Of a stretch of DNA of 64,000 nucleotides, positions 35,355 through 43,170 are shown piece after piece. Each line of letters starts with the position of its first letter. The first letter of the stretch is position 1. The stretch is from Streptomyces alboniger (GTDB taxonomy: Bacteria; Actinomycetota; Actinomycetes; Streptomycetales; Streptomycetaceae), in assembly GCF_008704395.1 (NCBI RefSeq), contig NZ_CP023695.1, positions 434,001 through 498,000 of the forward strand, in the 5' to 3' direction. A program made the position numbers and the translations under genes. The notes beneath the pieces were generated by a model, which was not told where the DNA came from, ran no database searches, and was given only the letters and a program-made list of their open reading frames with translations.

Positions 35355-36816
35355 TCAGACGTGCTCGCCGTCCACCGTCGTCAGCCGCTCGTACGCGACC
35401 GGATCGCGCGCCTTGATACGGAGGGCGAGCACGGCGCCGATGACGAACAGCACCGGCAGCGGGAGGACCAAGGCCGCGTTCACGCCTGCGGAGGCGCCGG
35501 TGAGCAGGTCGAGGTGGGCGCAGACGAGGACGATCATGACGGCGAGGCCCGCGCAGGCGAGCAGCGGGGCGACGACCACCCGCCAAGCCGGCAGGGCGCG
35601 CCGGTCGCGGCGGAAGAACCCGTACACGGAGAGGGCGGCGAGGGCCTGCATGAGCATCACGCCGAGGATGCCGGAGCCGCTGCTCCACAGGAACGGCGTA
35701 CGGATCGGCCCCGCTGATCATAGTCACGACGATCGCGGTAAGCGCCAGGGCCGACTGCGTGACGACCGCTGTGGCCGGGGCCCGTGTCCTCGCGGAGACG
35801 GTGCCGAGGCGGTCCGGGAGGAGACCCTCCCTGCCGAGTGCGTAGAAGTAGCGGGCGGCTCCGTTGTGGAAGGCGAGCGTGGCGGCGAAGGCGCTGGTGA
35901 TGATCAGCACGTGCATGGAGTCGGCGGCCCAGGCTCCGCTGAAGCGTTCGGTGGCGGTGAACACCATGTCGGCGCCGCCCTTGCCGTCCGCGACCGCCTG
36001 GGCGCGATCGCTGCCGTACGCGTTGATGATCATCCAGACGCTGAAGGTGTAGAAGAGCGCGAGGAACGCCACGGCGATGTAGGTGGCGCGCGGCACGGTC
36101 CGCTCCGGTCGCCGCGCCTCCTCGGCGTAGATCGCGGTCGCCTCGAAGCCGACGAAGGCGCCGATGGCGAGGACGAACATGCCGCCGGCCCCGGACTCGC
36201 CGAGATGGGCGGGCGACAGCGCCCCGAGGTCGAGGCCGCGCGGACCGCCGCCGTGCGCGAGAACGCCCGCTTCGAAGACGAGCAGCACCAGCACTTCGAG
36301 GACCAGGGCGGCGCCGAGGACCTTGGCACTGAGGGTGACCTTGAGATAGCCGAGCACGCCGATGGCGCCCAGCCCGGCCAACGCCCAGATCCACCAGGGC
36401 ACATGGACCCCGGTGAGGTCCTCGAAGCCCGATTCCGTGAACCATCCGAAGGCGGCGAGCAGGCCCACCTCGATCGCGTTGTACGAGAAGAGCGCGACGT
36501 ACGCGGATCCGGCTCCCGCCGGGCGGCCGAGCCCCCTGCCGATGTACGCGTAGAAAGCGCCGGCGTTGCGCACGTACCGGCTCATGGCCGTGAACCCGGC
36601 GGCGAAGACGATCAGCAGCAGCCCCGAGAGGAGATAGCCGAGCGGCGCCGCGGGTCCCGCCATACCGATGGCCAGCGGGGCCACGCCCGCCATGACCGTC
36701 AGCGGGGCCGCGGCCGCCACGACGAAGAAGACCAGATCGCCGGTGCCGACCGCCCCGTCGCTCAATCCTTGGGGGGTGGCGGCGGGTGGCGGTACAGGGG
36801 AAGGGGGTGCGGTCAC
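35355..36816 (-). pseudogene. APC-family amino acid permease, frameshifted near 3' end
   Basis: From GTG 36816 (GGGAG 7 bases upstream) a normal APC transporter is encoded: GLSDGAVGTGDLVFFVVAAA (helix 1), SRYVRNAGAFYAYIGRGLG (family signature), and helices through ALALTAIVVTMISGADPYA. At about 35691-35700 the frame is lost. The next frame resumes LWSSGSGILGVMLMQALAAL, then YGFFRRDRRALPAWRVVVAP and two or more helices to the stop at 35355. Joined, the protein would be about 486 residues, the usual length. One extra base in CCGTTCCTG accounts for the break. It may be a new mutation or a sequencing error. The permease would lose its last three helices. It was probably an uptake partner of the downstream amidohydrolase. 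Confidence 0.82.
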
Positions 36817-36868
36817 GCGCGTGCTCCCGGAGGTCGAAAACGCCGACGGGGGTGGAATCGCCGAGAAA

Positions 36869-36883
36869 ACTAAACCCTTTAGT
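36869..36883. promoter_or_regulatory. Candidate TetR operator ACTAAACCCTTTAGT
   Basis: A perfect inverted repeat (ACTAAA/TTTAGT, 3-base centre CCC) lies between the leftward permease start (36816) and the rightward TetR start (36961). Its AT-rich arms stand out in GC-rich sequence, and the size fits a TetR dimer site controlling both directions. Confidence 0.65.
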
Positions 36884-36960
36884 CCGAGCTGGCAGGACCG
36901 TACTCTGCGCAGGAAGTGCCTGGGAAGAGGGCACGGGAGTAGAGGGCATGGGCGGAGGGC

Positions 36961-37650
36961 ATGGGAAGAGGCCGCGAAGGGGCGGGCAGGGGCCGCCCGA
37001 GCAGACCGGTGCTGAGCGCCGGCCTGATCGCGCGTGAGGCGCTTGCCATGATCGACACCGAGGGCGCAGACGCGTTCAGCCTGCCGCGGCTCGCCGGCCG
37101 GCTCGGTGTGAAGGCCGCCTCGCTGTACAACCACTTGGACGGCCGCGCCGCCGTCATCGAGAGCGTGCGACGCCTGGTCGTCGAGGAGATCGACGTCTCC
37201 GTGTTCGCCGTGCTGCCCTGGCCCGACGCTCTGGCCGCGTGGGCGCGTTCGTACCGCGACGCGTTCGCGCGCCACCCGCACGCCATCGATCTCCTCGTCA
37301 CGACGACGATCGGTTCCCCGGCGATGCTCGCGATGTACGAGTCGGTGGTGGAGGCGCTGGCCCGCGGCGGCTGGCCGCCCGGGCGCCTGGTGACGGTCCT
37401 GACGAGCGTGGAGTCCTTCGTGCTCGGCTCCGCGCTCGACCTCGTCGCGCCCCCGCCGATGATCGACCCCTCGGGCCGCGCGCCGCGGGTGCCGGCCCTC
37501 GCCGCCGCGCTGCACGCCGCGCCCGAGCACGACAAGGCGGCGCGCGCGGAGCAGGCGTTCGCCTCCGGCCTCCAGGCGTTGGTGCGCGGGCTCGTGGCGC
37601 AGCTCGCGGAAGTTCGCACCTCCGATGCGGCGGGCCGGCAGCCCGGGTGA
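36961..37650 (+). CDS. TetR family transcriptional regulator
   Basis: A 229-residue regulator. The N-terminal HTH spans LIAREALAMIDTEGADAFSL and PRLAGRLGVKAASLYNHLDG, with the YNHLDGR turn typical of TetR (YxHxxxK/R). The C-terminal ligand domain is TetR_C-like. It is divergent from the APC permease-amidohydrolase pair with a perfect 15-bp palindrome between them, so it presumably represses them until the transported substrate binds. GGAGG lies only 2-3 bases before the ATG at 36961. An upstream ATG at 36949 or downstream alternatives are possible, but the HTH position is unaffected. Confidence 0.87.
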   Translation: MGRGREGAGRGRPSRPVLSAGLIAREALAMIDTEGADAFSLPRLAGRLGVKAASLYNHLDGRAAVIESVRRLVVEEIDVSVFAVLPWPDALAAWARSYRDAFARHPHAIDLLVTTTIGSPAMLAMYESVVEALARGGWPPGRLVTVLTSVESFVLGSALDLVAPPPMIDPSGRAPRVPALAAALHAAPEHDKAARAEQAFASGLQALVRGLVAQLAEVRTSDAAGRQPG

Positions 37651-38062
37651 CGAAGCAGACAGACCGGTGGCGAAAAAAGATGGAGCGCGGGGCGCCGTCG
37701 AGTGCGCCCCGTCGGCTCCCCCTCTGCCATGAGTCGAGCCGCCCTGCGCCACACCCCTCGCCGGACGACGGTTGACGCCCAGGTCGAAACGTTTCTTGAC
37801 TTTGTTCGCACGCGAGCCGTCGATTTGAAAAGCTTTCGGCCAAACCCACAAGTAGCCATGCGCATACACCACCGCATATACGTTTTCCCTATTGTCATAC
37901 TTTCTTTTGTGGTCTTGCCATGCCTTCCGGTTGTGCACCTATCTGGTTGCTGCGACCACGTCCTCACCCGGGGTTCCCGATGAGCCCCGGACCGGTTCGG
38001 CGGAGCCCTCGTGCGCCGTCGACCAGGGAAGTGGCCGTCCATCCTCTACCTGAGGAGAAGTC
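37651..38062 (+). promoter_or_regulatory. AT-rich leader/promoter region of the lasso cluster
   Basis: These 412 bases hold no convincing gene. From about 37790 to 37950 base composition drops sharply in GC, with runs such as GATTTGAAAAGCTTTC and TTTCTTTTGT, unlike the surroundings. Promoter-like hexamers are present (TTGACT at 37796-37801; TTGCCA at 37915-37920 with CTATCT at 37939-37944), but I cannot tell which is used. TGAGGAGAAG just before 38063 is a strong ribosome-binding site for the precursor. The low GC may reflect regulation or recent acquisition. Confidence 0.45.
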
Positions 38063-38173
38063 ATGAAGAAGGCCTACGAAGCGCCGGCGCTCATCCGACT
38101 CGGGACGTTCCGGAAGAAGACCGGGCTGCTGGCGCGGAACGGAAACGACCGACTCATTTTCAGCAAGAACTGA
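38063..38173 (+). CDS. Lasso peptide precursor, citrulassin family
   Basis: A 36-codon gene with GAGGAG 6-7 bases before its ATG. The leader is 21 residues and has the RRE-recognition pattern YxxPxL (Tyr5, Pro8, Leu10; YEAPALIRLG). Thr20 is at the -2 position, the invariant lasso leader residue, so cleavage is expected after Gly21. The core is LLARNGNDRLIFSKN (15 residues). Leu1 would be joined to the side chain of Asp8 to form an 8-residue macrolactam ring, leaving the tail RLIFSKN threaded. As I recall, citrulassin A is LLGLAGNDRLVLSKN, so GNDRL and SKN are shared and positions 3-5, 11 and 12 differ. Calculated neutral monoisotopic mass of the lactam is 1711.95 Da. Arg9 is the residue converted to citrulline in citrulassin A. 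Confidence 0.95.
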   Translation: MKKAYEAPALIRLGTFRKKTGLLARNGNDRLIFSKN

Positions 38174-38199
38174 CGACCGGAGGTTTCTGACCGAACGTC

Positions 38200-40038
38200 A
38201 TGACTGAACTGCACGAGAGTGCGGGGACGGGCCCCGGCGACGCGCACTTCACGGTCTTCAACGACCGTGCGGACGCGGCCGCCGTGGCCCGCTCCTTCGC
38301 CCACCCAGGAACACGTGTCCTCAACCATTCCTCGGGCCGGCCGTGGCTGGTCGGCCAGTGGGCCGACGAAGAGATCGTCACGGCGCGCGTCGGCCGCACC
38401 GCCCTGGCCGTCATCGGCTGCTGCCCCGTCACCGCCGCCGAACTGGAGGCCCGGGCAGGGCGGTTGCGCGATCTGGCGGAGCTGGACGTGTGGGCCCGCT
38501 CCCTGCCCGGCAGCTTCCACCTCGTCGCCGCCCTGGACCAGCGACTCAGGATGCAGGGCACCGCGTCCGGGCTCCGGCTGGTCTTCCACGCCATCGTGGA
38601 CGGTGTGCCCGTGGCCGCCACCCGCGCCGATGTCCTCGCCGCCGCCCTGGGCCACGACCCCGACGAAGAACAGCTCGCGATCCGGCTGTTGTGGCCGGCC
38701 CCCTATCCCCTTTTCGAGACCTCCCTCTGGTACGGCGTCACCGCGGTGCCACCACAGGACGCGCTGATCGTCGGCGCGGACGGGCGGACCGTGCACCACT
38801 CACGGTGGTGGACCCCGCCGGAGCCGGTCCGCACCCTCGCCGACGGGGCGCCGCTGGTCCGCGAGGCCCTCGCCACAGCCATCGACGCCCGCACGCGCCA
38901 AGGCGGCGTGGTCAGCTGCGACCTGTCCGGCGGCCTGGACTCCACCTCCATCTGCTTCCTCGCGGACCGGTCCCCCGCCAAGGTGGTGGCCAGCACCTGG
39001 CCGGGACGCGACCCGGCCGACACCGACCTGCACTGGGCCGAGCAGGCGGTGAAACACCTGCCGGACGTCGAGCACGTGGTGTGGGACGCTCACGCCTCAC
39101 CGCTGGTCTACGACGATCTGCTGAACATCGACGACCTGCTGGACGAACCGACCATCGGCGTCATGGACCGCTCAAGGGTGCTGAGCCATCTGCCGGACAT
39201 GGCCCGGCGGGGCAGCCGAGTGCACATGACGGGCATCGGCGGCGATCACGTGGCCTGGTGCTCGGAGGCGTACTACCACCGACTGTCGCGCACCCGCCCG
39301 CTGTTCGCGCTGCGGCAACTGCGTGGCTTCCGGGCCCTGTGGCAGTGGCCGCTCGGTACGACGGCCCGTGCCCTGGCCGATTCCCGGCCATACGGCAGGT
39401 GTCTCGCCGACGCCGTCGGACACCTGCGCGACCCGCTCCCGGCATCGGCCACCACCAGTCTCGGCTGGGGCATGCCCCCACGTCTCTTCGAGTGGGTCAC
39501 GCCCGACGCCACACGCATGGTCGAGCGGGCGCTGCGGGAGGCCGCTTCGACGGTCGTGCCCCTGCACCCCGACCGTGGCATGCACGCCGATCTGGAACAG
39601 ATCCGCTCGTGCACGCGCATCATCCGCCAGTGGGACCGCATGGCGGCCCGCGTCGGTGTCCCGATGGCCTCGCCGTTCCTCGACGACCGCGTCATCGAGG
39701 CGTGCCTCGCGATCCGGCCCGAGGAACGCGTCACGCCCTGGGCGTACAAGCCCGTGCTCACCGCCGCGATGCACGGCATCGTGCCCGAGGCGTGTCTGCG
39801 GCGCACCACCAAGGCCGCGGCCGCCATGGACGCCGCCGACGGACTGCGCAGGCACCGCGCCGACCTGCTGGCCCTGTGGGAGGACTCCAGGCTGGAACAG
39901 CTCGGCCTGGTCGACGGTGAGGCGCTGCGCCGCCTCGCGCAGCGGCCCTCCGCGCCCGGGCTGCGCGACGGCATCCTCTACTCGACCATCGCCGCCGAGG
40001 TATGGCTTCGCGGCCTCTCCCCCGCCCCTACCCGATAG
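38200..40038 (+). CDS. Lasso cyclase, asparagine synthetase-like (protein C)
   Basis: A 612-residue ATP-dependent macrolactam synthetase. It adenylates the Asp8 side chain of the cleaved core and lets the Leu1 amine attack. The N-terminal third is a degenerate glutaminase-like domain. The ATP-pyrophosphatase P-loop is CDLSGGLDSTSICFL, with Ser243-Gly-Gly-Leu-Asp-Ser. TGIGGDHVAW and later RVGVPMASPFLDDRVIEACL are further asparagine-synthase motifs. The ATG at 38200 is 26 bases after the precursor stop; an in-frame stop sits 12 bases upstream, so it is the only sensible start, although its GGAGG is 16 bases away. First enzyme gene of the cluster A-C-E-B-D. Confidence 0.95.
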   Translation: MTELHESAGTGPGDAHFTVFNDRADAAAVARSFAHPGTRVLNHSSGRPWLVGQWADEEIVTARVGRTALAVIGCCPVTAAELEARAGRLRDLAELDVWARSLPGSFHLVAALDQRLRMQGTASGLRLVFHAIVDGVPVAATRADVLAAALGHDPDEEQLAIRLLWPAPYPLFETSLWYGVTAVPPQDALIVGADGRTVHHSRWWTPPEPVRTLADGAPLVREALATAIDARTRQGGVVSCDLSGGLDSTSICFLADRSPAKVVASTWPGRDPADTDLHWAEQAVKHLPDVEHVVWDAHASPLVYDDLLNIDDLLDEPTIGVMDRSRVLSHLPDMARRGSRVHMTGIGGDHVAWCSEAYYHRLSRTRPLFALRQLRGFRALWQWPLGTTARALADSRPYGRCLADAVGHLRDPLPASATTSLGWGMPPRLFEWVTPDATRMVERALREAASTVVPLHPDRGMHADLEQIRSCTRIIRQWDRMAARVGVPMASPFLDDRVIEACLAIRPEERVTPWAYKPVLTAAMHGIVPEACLRRTTKAAAAMDAADGLRRHRADLLALWEDSRLEQLGLVDGEALRRLAQRPSAPGLRDGILYSTIAAEVWLRGLSPAPTR

Positions 40039-40069
40039 GCCCGCCACCGAAGAAAGGCAGTCACCCACC

Positions 40070-40324
40070 ATGGCACTGCGGTTCGGCCCCGATGTCTCCA
40101 CCACGGAGACCGACTACGGCACGGTTCTGCTGGACCAGCGCAGCGGAAACTACTGGGAACTCAATCCCACCGGGACCCTCGTCGTGAAGACCCTCCTCGA
40201 CGGCGGCGAGGAGGCGGCGGCCGTCGACGCGCTCGTCACGGAGTTCGACATCGACCGGCCCCGCGCGGAGCAGGACGTCACGGCTCTCGTACGGGAACTG
40301 CGGGAGTCGGGGCTGGCCTCATGA
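40070..40324 (+). CDS. Lasso RiPP recognition element protein (PqqD-like, B1/E protein)
   Basis: An 84-residue stand-alone RRE. PqqD-like features are visible: DYGTVLLDQRSGNYWELNPTG (beta hairpin with the YxLNxTG-type turn) followed by helices VVKTLLDGGEEAAAVDAL and AEQDVTALVRELRESGL. It binds the precursor leader through the YxxPxL motif and presents it to the peptidase. AGAAAGG lies upstream of the ATG at 40070. Its stop overlaps the peptidase start by 4 bases (ATGA). Confidence 0.93.
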   Translation: MALRFGPDVSTTETDYGTVLLDQRSGNYWELNPTGTLVVKTLLDGGEEAAAVDALVTEFDIDRPRAEQDVTALVRELRESGLAS

Positions 40325-40773
40325 CGACACCGAGCGCCCTGGAACGGCCCTCGAACGTTCCCTTCACCCGGCGTCTGGCCGCCCGGCTCGTCCTGCTGCC
40401 CGCCGTCGTGCTCTCCTCGCTGTCGCCGCGCCGGATCCGCGCCGTCCTCGATGTCGTACGCCGCGGAGCCGCCCCGGCCACCGCCGCGCAGGCGAGAAAC
40501 GCCCGGGACGCTATGTGCGCGACCAGCCTCCTCTGCGCCGGCCCGCAAGGCTGCCTGCCCCGCTCGCTGGGCGCCGCCCTGTTGTGCCGGCTGACGGGCA
40601 GTTGGCCCACGTGGTGCACGGGGGCGAGCGTGGTGCCTCCCTTCAACGCGCACGCGTGGATCGAGGCGGAGGGCCGGCCCATCGGCGAGGACGCGCCCGA
40701 CGACTACTTCGCACGGCTGCTCACGGTGGAGCCCCGGACCGCGAACCGCCCGCCCCGCCAGCCCCGCCCATGA
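40321..40773 (+). CDS. Lasso leader peptidase (transglutaminase-like, B2/B protein)
   Basis: A 150-residue cysteine protease of the lasso B family that removes the leader after Thr-Gly. The catalytic Cys is probably Cys78 in QGCLPRSLGAALLCRL, and His is His111 in FNAHAWIEAEGRPIGE, the conserved HAWxE motif. The N-terminal 60 residues are helical and basic, as in other split B2 proteins that dock the RRE partner. Coupled by 4-base ATGA overlaps to both the RRE gene upstream and the transporter downstream. Confidence 0.93.
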   Translation: MTTPSALERPSNVPFTRRLAARLVLLPAVVLSSLSPRRIRAVLDVVRRGAAPATAAQARNARDAMCATSLLCAGPQGCLPRSLGAALLCRLTGSWPTWCTGASVVPPFNAHAWIEAEGRPIGEDAPDDYFARLLTVEPRTANRPPRQPRP

Positions 40774-42599
40774 CGGACTCCCGGACGCAGGAGCCGGACC
40801 GGTCACCACAGGAGTCGGACCGCTCGACCCGGGCGGCGGTCGCCACCATGTACCGGCTCACCACAGGACACCGGCCCTCCATCCTCGTGGCCACCGCGCT
40901 GACCCTCGTCGGCTCCGTGCTCGGGCTCGCCCAGCCCCTCGTCGCCAAGGAGATCGTGGACGCGGGCGACCGAGGACAGTCGTTCTGGCCCCTGCTGATC
41001 CTCCTGGCCGTGCTGTTCATCAGCGAAGCCGCCACCGGCGCGACCGGCCGCTTCGTCCTGGAACGCATGGGCGAAAGAGTCGTACGGCAACTCCGCCACG
41101 GCCTCGTCGCACGACTGCTGCGGCTGGAGATGCGGGAGTACGACCGCCATCGCACCGGCGACCTGATCTCCCGCGTGACCACCGACACCACCCTGCTCAG
41201 GGAAGTGGTCTCCCAAGCCCTGGTCGACCTCGTCACGGGAGCCCTCGTCGCAGCCGGAGCGATCGCCTTGATGATGTGGATCGACCCGCTGCTGCTCGTC
41301 CTGGTCGCCCTGACCGTGGCCACCGCCGCCGCCGTCGTGGCCTCCCTGCTGAAGGGCATCCGTGCCGCCTCCGAGCACATGCAGACTTCCGTCGGCGCGA
41401 TCGCCGCCGACCTCGAGCGCGCGCTCGGAGCCCTGCCCATGGTCCGCGTCCACCGTGCCGAGGACCGCGAGGCACGGCGCGTCGGCGAACGGATCGACTC
41501 CGCCCACGACGCGGGGGTCCGGACCGCGAAGCTCGCGTCCGTGATGAGCCCGGCGGTCGAGCTGGCCGTCCAGGGTTCCTTCCTGCTCGTCCTGGTCATC
41601 GGCGGCCTGCGGGTCACCGGCCACGCCAACTCCCTCGGCGACCTCGTGGCCTTCCTGCTGTACGCCTCCTACCTCGTCCTGCCCCTGTCGTCGGTCTTCA
41701 ACGCGGTCGGCCTGATCCAGCGTGGCATGGGTGCCTACCAGCGCATCGAACAAGCCCTGGACCTGCCCGTGGAGCCCACGCACCCCGGCCACCCGCAGGT
41801 GCGGGCGCGTACGTGCGAGGCGCCCCCGCAAGCCCCTTCGCACGAGGAGCCCGCCCTCGCCCTGCGGGACCTCACCTTCGGCTACGAACCCGGTCGGCCG
41901 GTGCTGAGCGGCGTCACCTTCCCTGTCCCCCACCGGAGCCAGACGGCCCTGGTCGGCCGGTCGGGTGCCGGGAAGAGCACAGTCTTCGCTCTGGTGGCCA
42001 GGTTCTACGAACCGGACTCCGGAGTGCTCCTTTTCGACGGGCGGCCCGCCACCGAACTGACCCGCGCGGAATGCCGCGAACGGATCGCCGTGGTCGATCA
42101 GAACACCCACGTCGTCCACGGCACCCTGCGCGACAACATCACCTACGCCGCGCCCGACGCCAGCGACGCCGAGGTGCGGCGCGTCATCGAACTCGCGCAA
42201 CTCGACGATGTCGTACGGCGGTTGCCGGGCGGTCTGGCCGGTCTGCTCGGCGACCGCGGCAACACCCTCTCGGGGGGCGAGCGCCAGCGAGTCGCCCTGG
42301 CCCGCGCCCTGCTCGCCCGCCCCGGACTGCTCCTGCTCGACGAGCCGACCTCCCACCTCGACGCGATCAACGAGACCGCCCTCACCACGGTGATGAAGGA
42401 CGTCGCGCGTGAATGCGCCCTGCTGGTGATCGCGCACCGGCTCTCCACCGTGCAGCACGCCGACCAGATCGTCGTCCTTGACGACGGTCGCGCCACCGCT
42501 CGCGGAGGTCACGAGGAACTGCTCGCCGGCAGCTCGCTGTACCGCGAACTGGCGGCGGGGCAGATGCTCCCCGGCCGCCGGCCAAGGGTGAACCCGTAG
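40770..42599 (+). CDS. ABC transporter, fused permease-ATPase (lasso D protein)
   Basis: A 609-residue half-transporter with an N-terminal six-helix exporter domain (first helix near ATALTLVGSVLGLAQPLVA) and a C-terminal nucleotide-binding domain. Walker A is GRSGAGKST, the Q-loop VVDQNTHVVHG, the signature TLSGGERQRVALARAL, Walker B LLLLDEPTSHLD, and the H-loop VIAHRLS. It should form a homodimer that exports the mature lasso peptide and gives self-resistance. The ATG at 40770 overlaps the peptidase stop. It is the last gene of the cluster; the next gene (terB) has its own operator. Confidence 0.94.
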   Translation: MTDSRTQEPDRSPQESDRSTRAAVATMYRLTTGHRPSILVATALTLVGSVLGLAQPLVAKEIVDAGDRGQSFWPLLILLAVLFISEAATGATGRFVLERMGERVVRQLRHGLVARLLRLEMREYDRHRTGDLISRVTTDTTLLREVVSQALVDLVTGALVAAGAIALMMWIDPLLLVLVALTVATAAAVVASLLKGIRAASEHMQTSVGAIAADLERALGALPMVRVHRAEDREARRVGERIDSAHDAGVRTAKLASVMSPAVELAVQGSFLLVLVIGGLRVTGHANSLGDLVAFLLYASYLVLPLSSVFNAVGLIQRGMGAYQRIEQALDLPVEPTHPGHPQVRARTCEAPPQAPSHEEPALALRDLTFGYEPGRPVLSGVTFPVPHRSQTALVGRSGAGKSTVFALVARFYEPDSGVLLFDGRPATELTRAECRERIAVVDQNTHVVHGTLRDNITYAAPDASDAEVRRVIELAQLDDVVRRLPGGLAGLLGDRGNTLSGGERQRVALARALLARPGLLLLDEPTSHLDAINETALTTVMKDVARECALLVIAHRLSTVQHADQIVVLDDGRATARGGHEELLAGSSLYRELAAGQMLPGRRPRVNP

Positions 42600-42621
42600 C
42601 CCGGGCCTGTCACTGCCCTGG

Positions 42622-42659
42622 TGTAGTTTCTACAGCAGTGTAGTTTCTACACTGCTGTA
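42622..42659. promoter_or_regulatory. BlaI-type operator cluster upstream of terB
   Basis: TGTAGTTTCTACA occurs twice (42622-42634 and 42639-42651). This creates the interlocked dyads TACAGCAGTGTA (42631-42642) and TACACTGCTGTA (42648-42659). The 20-mer TACAGCAGTGTAGTTTCTAC (42631-42650) matches the blaI/terD box at 44619 at every position except the spacer bases. BlaI/CopY-type repressors bind TACA-TGTA dyads, so the adjacent blaI product is the likely binder. Confidence 0.7.
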
Positions 42660-42694
42660 GAAACTGATTCATCGATACGTTTATGGAGTTCTCC

Positions 42695-43150
42695 ATGGCC
42701 CTGTGGGACCGCGTCAAGGAATCCGCATCGACGATGCAGACCCAGCTGATGGCGAAGAAGAACGACCTCAAGAGCGGCGCTTTCCGCGACGCGAGCATGG
42801 CCATGTGTGCCTTGGTCGCGGCCGCCGACGGCACCGTGGACCCGTCCGAGCGCCACCGCGTGGCCCAGCTCATCGGCTCGAACGAGGTGTTGCAGAACTT
42901 CCCGGCGGACGACCTGCGCCGCCGCTTCGACGCCTATGTCGACAAGCTGACCGCCGACTTCGCCTTCGGCAAGGTGAGCGTCCTCCAGGAGGTCGCCAAG
43001 GCGAAGAAGAAGCCCGCGGAGGCCCGCGCGGTCATCCAGATAGGCATCGTCATCGGCGGCGCCGACGGCGACTTCGACAAGGACGAGCAGGCCGTGGTGC
43101 GCGAAGCGTGCTTCGCGCTCGAACTGCCCCCGCACGAGTTCGACCTCTAG
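42695..43150 (+). CDS. TerB family (tellurite resistance/stress) protein
   Basis: A 151-residue helical protein matching the usual TerB length. MALWDRVKESASTMQTQLMAKKNDLKSG begins it (in pieces), followed by MCALVAAADGTVDPSERHRV and GGADGDFDKDEQAVVREACF. The last two are paired acidic, EF-hand-like metal-binding segments. TerB takes part in membrane-associated stress complexes with TerC/TerD. GGAG lies 6 bases before the ATG at 42695; an ATG at 42683 is less likely. A cluster of BlaI-type dyads sits 36-73 bases upstream. It converges on the M56 gene with a 20-base gap. Confidence 0.9.
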   Translation: MALWDRVKESASTMQTQLMAKKNDLKSGAFRDASMAMCALVAAADGTVDPSERHRVAQLIGSNEVLQNFPADDLRRRFDAYVDKLTADFAFGKVSVLQEVAKAKKKPAEARAVIQIGIVIGGADGDFDKDEQAVVREACFALELPPHEFDL

Positions 43151-43170
43151 GAGCCACTTCGCGGAACCGT

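Noticed and set aside
33655..37938. A single open frame of over 1400 codons covering amidohydrolase and permease
   Set aside because: It is two genes that fall in the same phase because of the permease frameshift. The amidohydrolase has its own GTG with a ribosome site, and the upstream extension beyond 36816 is antisense to the TetR gene.
37651..38000. Coding sequence in the lasso upstream region
   Set aside because: Short frames on both strands lack ribosome sites, codon bias and any recognisable motif.
42600..42694. Transcription terminator of the lasso cluster
   Set aside because: The inverted repeats there match the blaI/terD box and are better explained as repressor sites; no hairpin with a tail follows the transporter gene directly.
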